Below, in pieces: positions 63,311-64,000 of a stretch of 64,000 nucleotides of DNA. Source of the stretch: Sorangium cellulosum (GTDB taxonomy: Bacteria; Myxococcota_A; Polyangia; Polyangiales; Polyangiaceae); contig NZ_CP012670.1 in the NCBI RefSeq assembly GCF_004135735.1, positions 9,371,501-9,435,500 on the forward strand, in the 5' to 3' direction. The notes beneath the pieces are model-generated. The model saw nothing but the letters and a program-made list of their open reading frames with translations. It was not told the origin of the DNA and searched no databases. Within the stretch, counting starts at the first letter, position 1. Each line of letters starts with the position of its first letter. Both the position numbers and the translations under genes were made by a program.

Positions 63311-63964
63311 TCAGGCCTGCCAGATCGCGAGCAGCCAGACCGCGACCCCGGCCGCGCACACCAGCAGCCCCGGCACCGCCCGCGGCCAGACCCACCGGCC
63401 GGTCACCGTCACCGCGCGCCGCACCACCCAGAGCGCCCCGGCGACCCAGGCCGCGAACGCCAGCACCAGCGCGACCACCCAGCCGGTGCGCGGCGCGTCG
63501 TTGCGCGCCAGCGCCTCCAGGTGCTCCCGCGCGACCACGGCCGCCGGATCGGTCCGGGTCCCCGGCGGGCGCGGCGCGGCCGCCGCGAGCCGGGCGATGG
63601 CCCGGTTCGCCTGCTCCAGATCCTCCGCGTGCGGCGTCGTGAGCCACCGGGTCTCCAGGGCGGCCGAGCGCACCGCGCGCCACGCGAAGAGCGCCGTGTC
63701 GGCCTGGCCGAGGCCCTCCGCCGCCGTCGCGAGCGCGATGAGCCGCTCGTACGCCACGCGGACGTGCGGGGCGCCGGGGGCGTACCAGCCCGCCGCCCGC
63801 CGGGCGTGGAGCGCCGCCGCGTGCGGATCGCCGGCGAGCAGCGCGGCCGTGCTCTCGGCGATCTCCCGCTCGCCCGCGACCACGACGCGCAGCGACGCCG
63901 CGCCGAGCAGGAGGCCGGCGACCGCGAAGCCGCGCAGGATGCCGAGCACGACCGGGAGCTTCAC
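63311..63964 (-). CDS. Membrane protein with N- and C-terminal helices
   Basis: 217 residues. One hydrophobic helix near the start (ILRGFAVAGLLLGAASLRVV), then a helical soluble part (VRVAYERLIALATAAEGLGQ, ANRAIARLAAAAPRPPG), and two C-terminal helices (GWVVALVLAFAAWVAGALWV, VPGLLVCAAGVAVWLLAIWQ). The GTG start overlaps the stop of the upstream gene (GTGA at 63964-63961), so they form an operon. No family recognised. Confidence 0.75.
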   Translation of the reverse strand: MKLPVVLGILRGFAVAGLLLGAASLRVVVAGEREIAESTAALLAGDPHAAALHARRAAGWYAPGAPHVRVAYERLIALATAAEGLGQADTALFAWRAVRSAALETRWLTTPHAEDLEQANRAIARLAAAAPRPPGTRTDPAAVVAREHLEALARNDAPRTGWVVALVLAFAAWVAGALWVVRRAVTVTGRWVWPRAVPGLLVCAAGVAVWLLAIWQA

Positions 63965-64000
63965 AGAAAATCGCGCTTCTTGAACACGAACGCCGCCACG
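63961..64000 (-). CDS. 3' end of an upstream gene (partial)
   Basis: The last 12 codons read VAAFVFKKRDFL and stop; the gene continues beyond the window. A hydrophobic run followed by KKRDFL resembles the end of an ABC-type permease, but the piece is too short to be sure. It overlaps the next gene by 4 bp. Confidence 0.5.
   Translation of the reverse strand, partial: VAAFVFKKRDFL

Overview
The window is chromosomal DNA from a myxobacterium of the Sorangium/Polyangium type. This is inferred from very high GC with extreme third-position bias, three Ser/Thr kinase-family proteins with long Pro/Ala-rich linkers, several Gly/Ser-rich lipoproteins, an ElbD-type ether-lipid megaenzyme (known from Myxococcus and Stigmatella) and many short tandem repeats between genes. 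No rRNA, tRNA, CRISPR array, complete insertion sequence or prophage was found.

Layout: 1-7.3 kb holds ftsH (minus), a lipoprotein of the formylglycine-generating-enzyme fold, two decayed genes linked by a 29-bp inverted repeat, a hypothetical gene, a 43-bp-phased palindrome array and a small coupled pair ending in a nucleotidyltransferase-like gene. 7.4-16 kb (minus) holds a GpsA-like/acyltransferase lipid pair, gloB, and a GNAT-flippase-GINT-like glycan/lipid cluster. 16-24.5 kb holds an RNase HII-like gene, a secreted MsrB-MsrA fusion, lpdA, an E1-alpha dehydrogenase gene, small membrane and HEAT-repeat genes and a Cys-rich lipoprotein. 24.5-31.2 kb (mostly plus) holds a ferredoxin, two lipoproteins, a kinase with a degenerate second kinase lobe, and hutU. 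31.2-41 kb holds a Schlafen/AlbA-type regulator, endonuclease IV, the 1,534-residue ElbD-like enzyme with a coupled reductase, and a CBS protein. 41-52 kb holds a DUF3857/transglutaminase protein, a hemerythrin-like protein, a second kinase, a methyltransferase and a PMT-like glycosyltransferase. 52-64 kb holds nuoIJK (minus), dapA-dapB, a pseudokinase, glyS, a hypothetical gene, htpX and the end of a membrane operon.

Themes. Lipid and envelope metabolism recurs: the elbD operon, the GpsA/acyltransferase pair, the GINT-like/flippase/GNAT cluster and the PMT-like enzyme. Membrane quality control (ftsH, htpX) and repair (msrBA, gloB, nfo) are also represented. Central metabolism is scattered as single steps or partial operons (lpd and E1-alpha, hutU, nuoIJK, dapAB, glyS without glyQ).

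The most unusual features are: the five-domain ElbD-like protein; a GpsA homologue without the catalytic Lys-Asn; an RNase HII homologue with altered signature residues; two copies of a dispersed hairpin element whose arms have changed in step while the core is conserved; a 43-bp-phased palindrome array; a 35-bp inverted repeat around the start of a pseudokinase gene; and degenerate kinase lobes in two proteins. Functions come from recognisable motifs read by eye; no database search was run.
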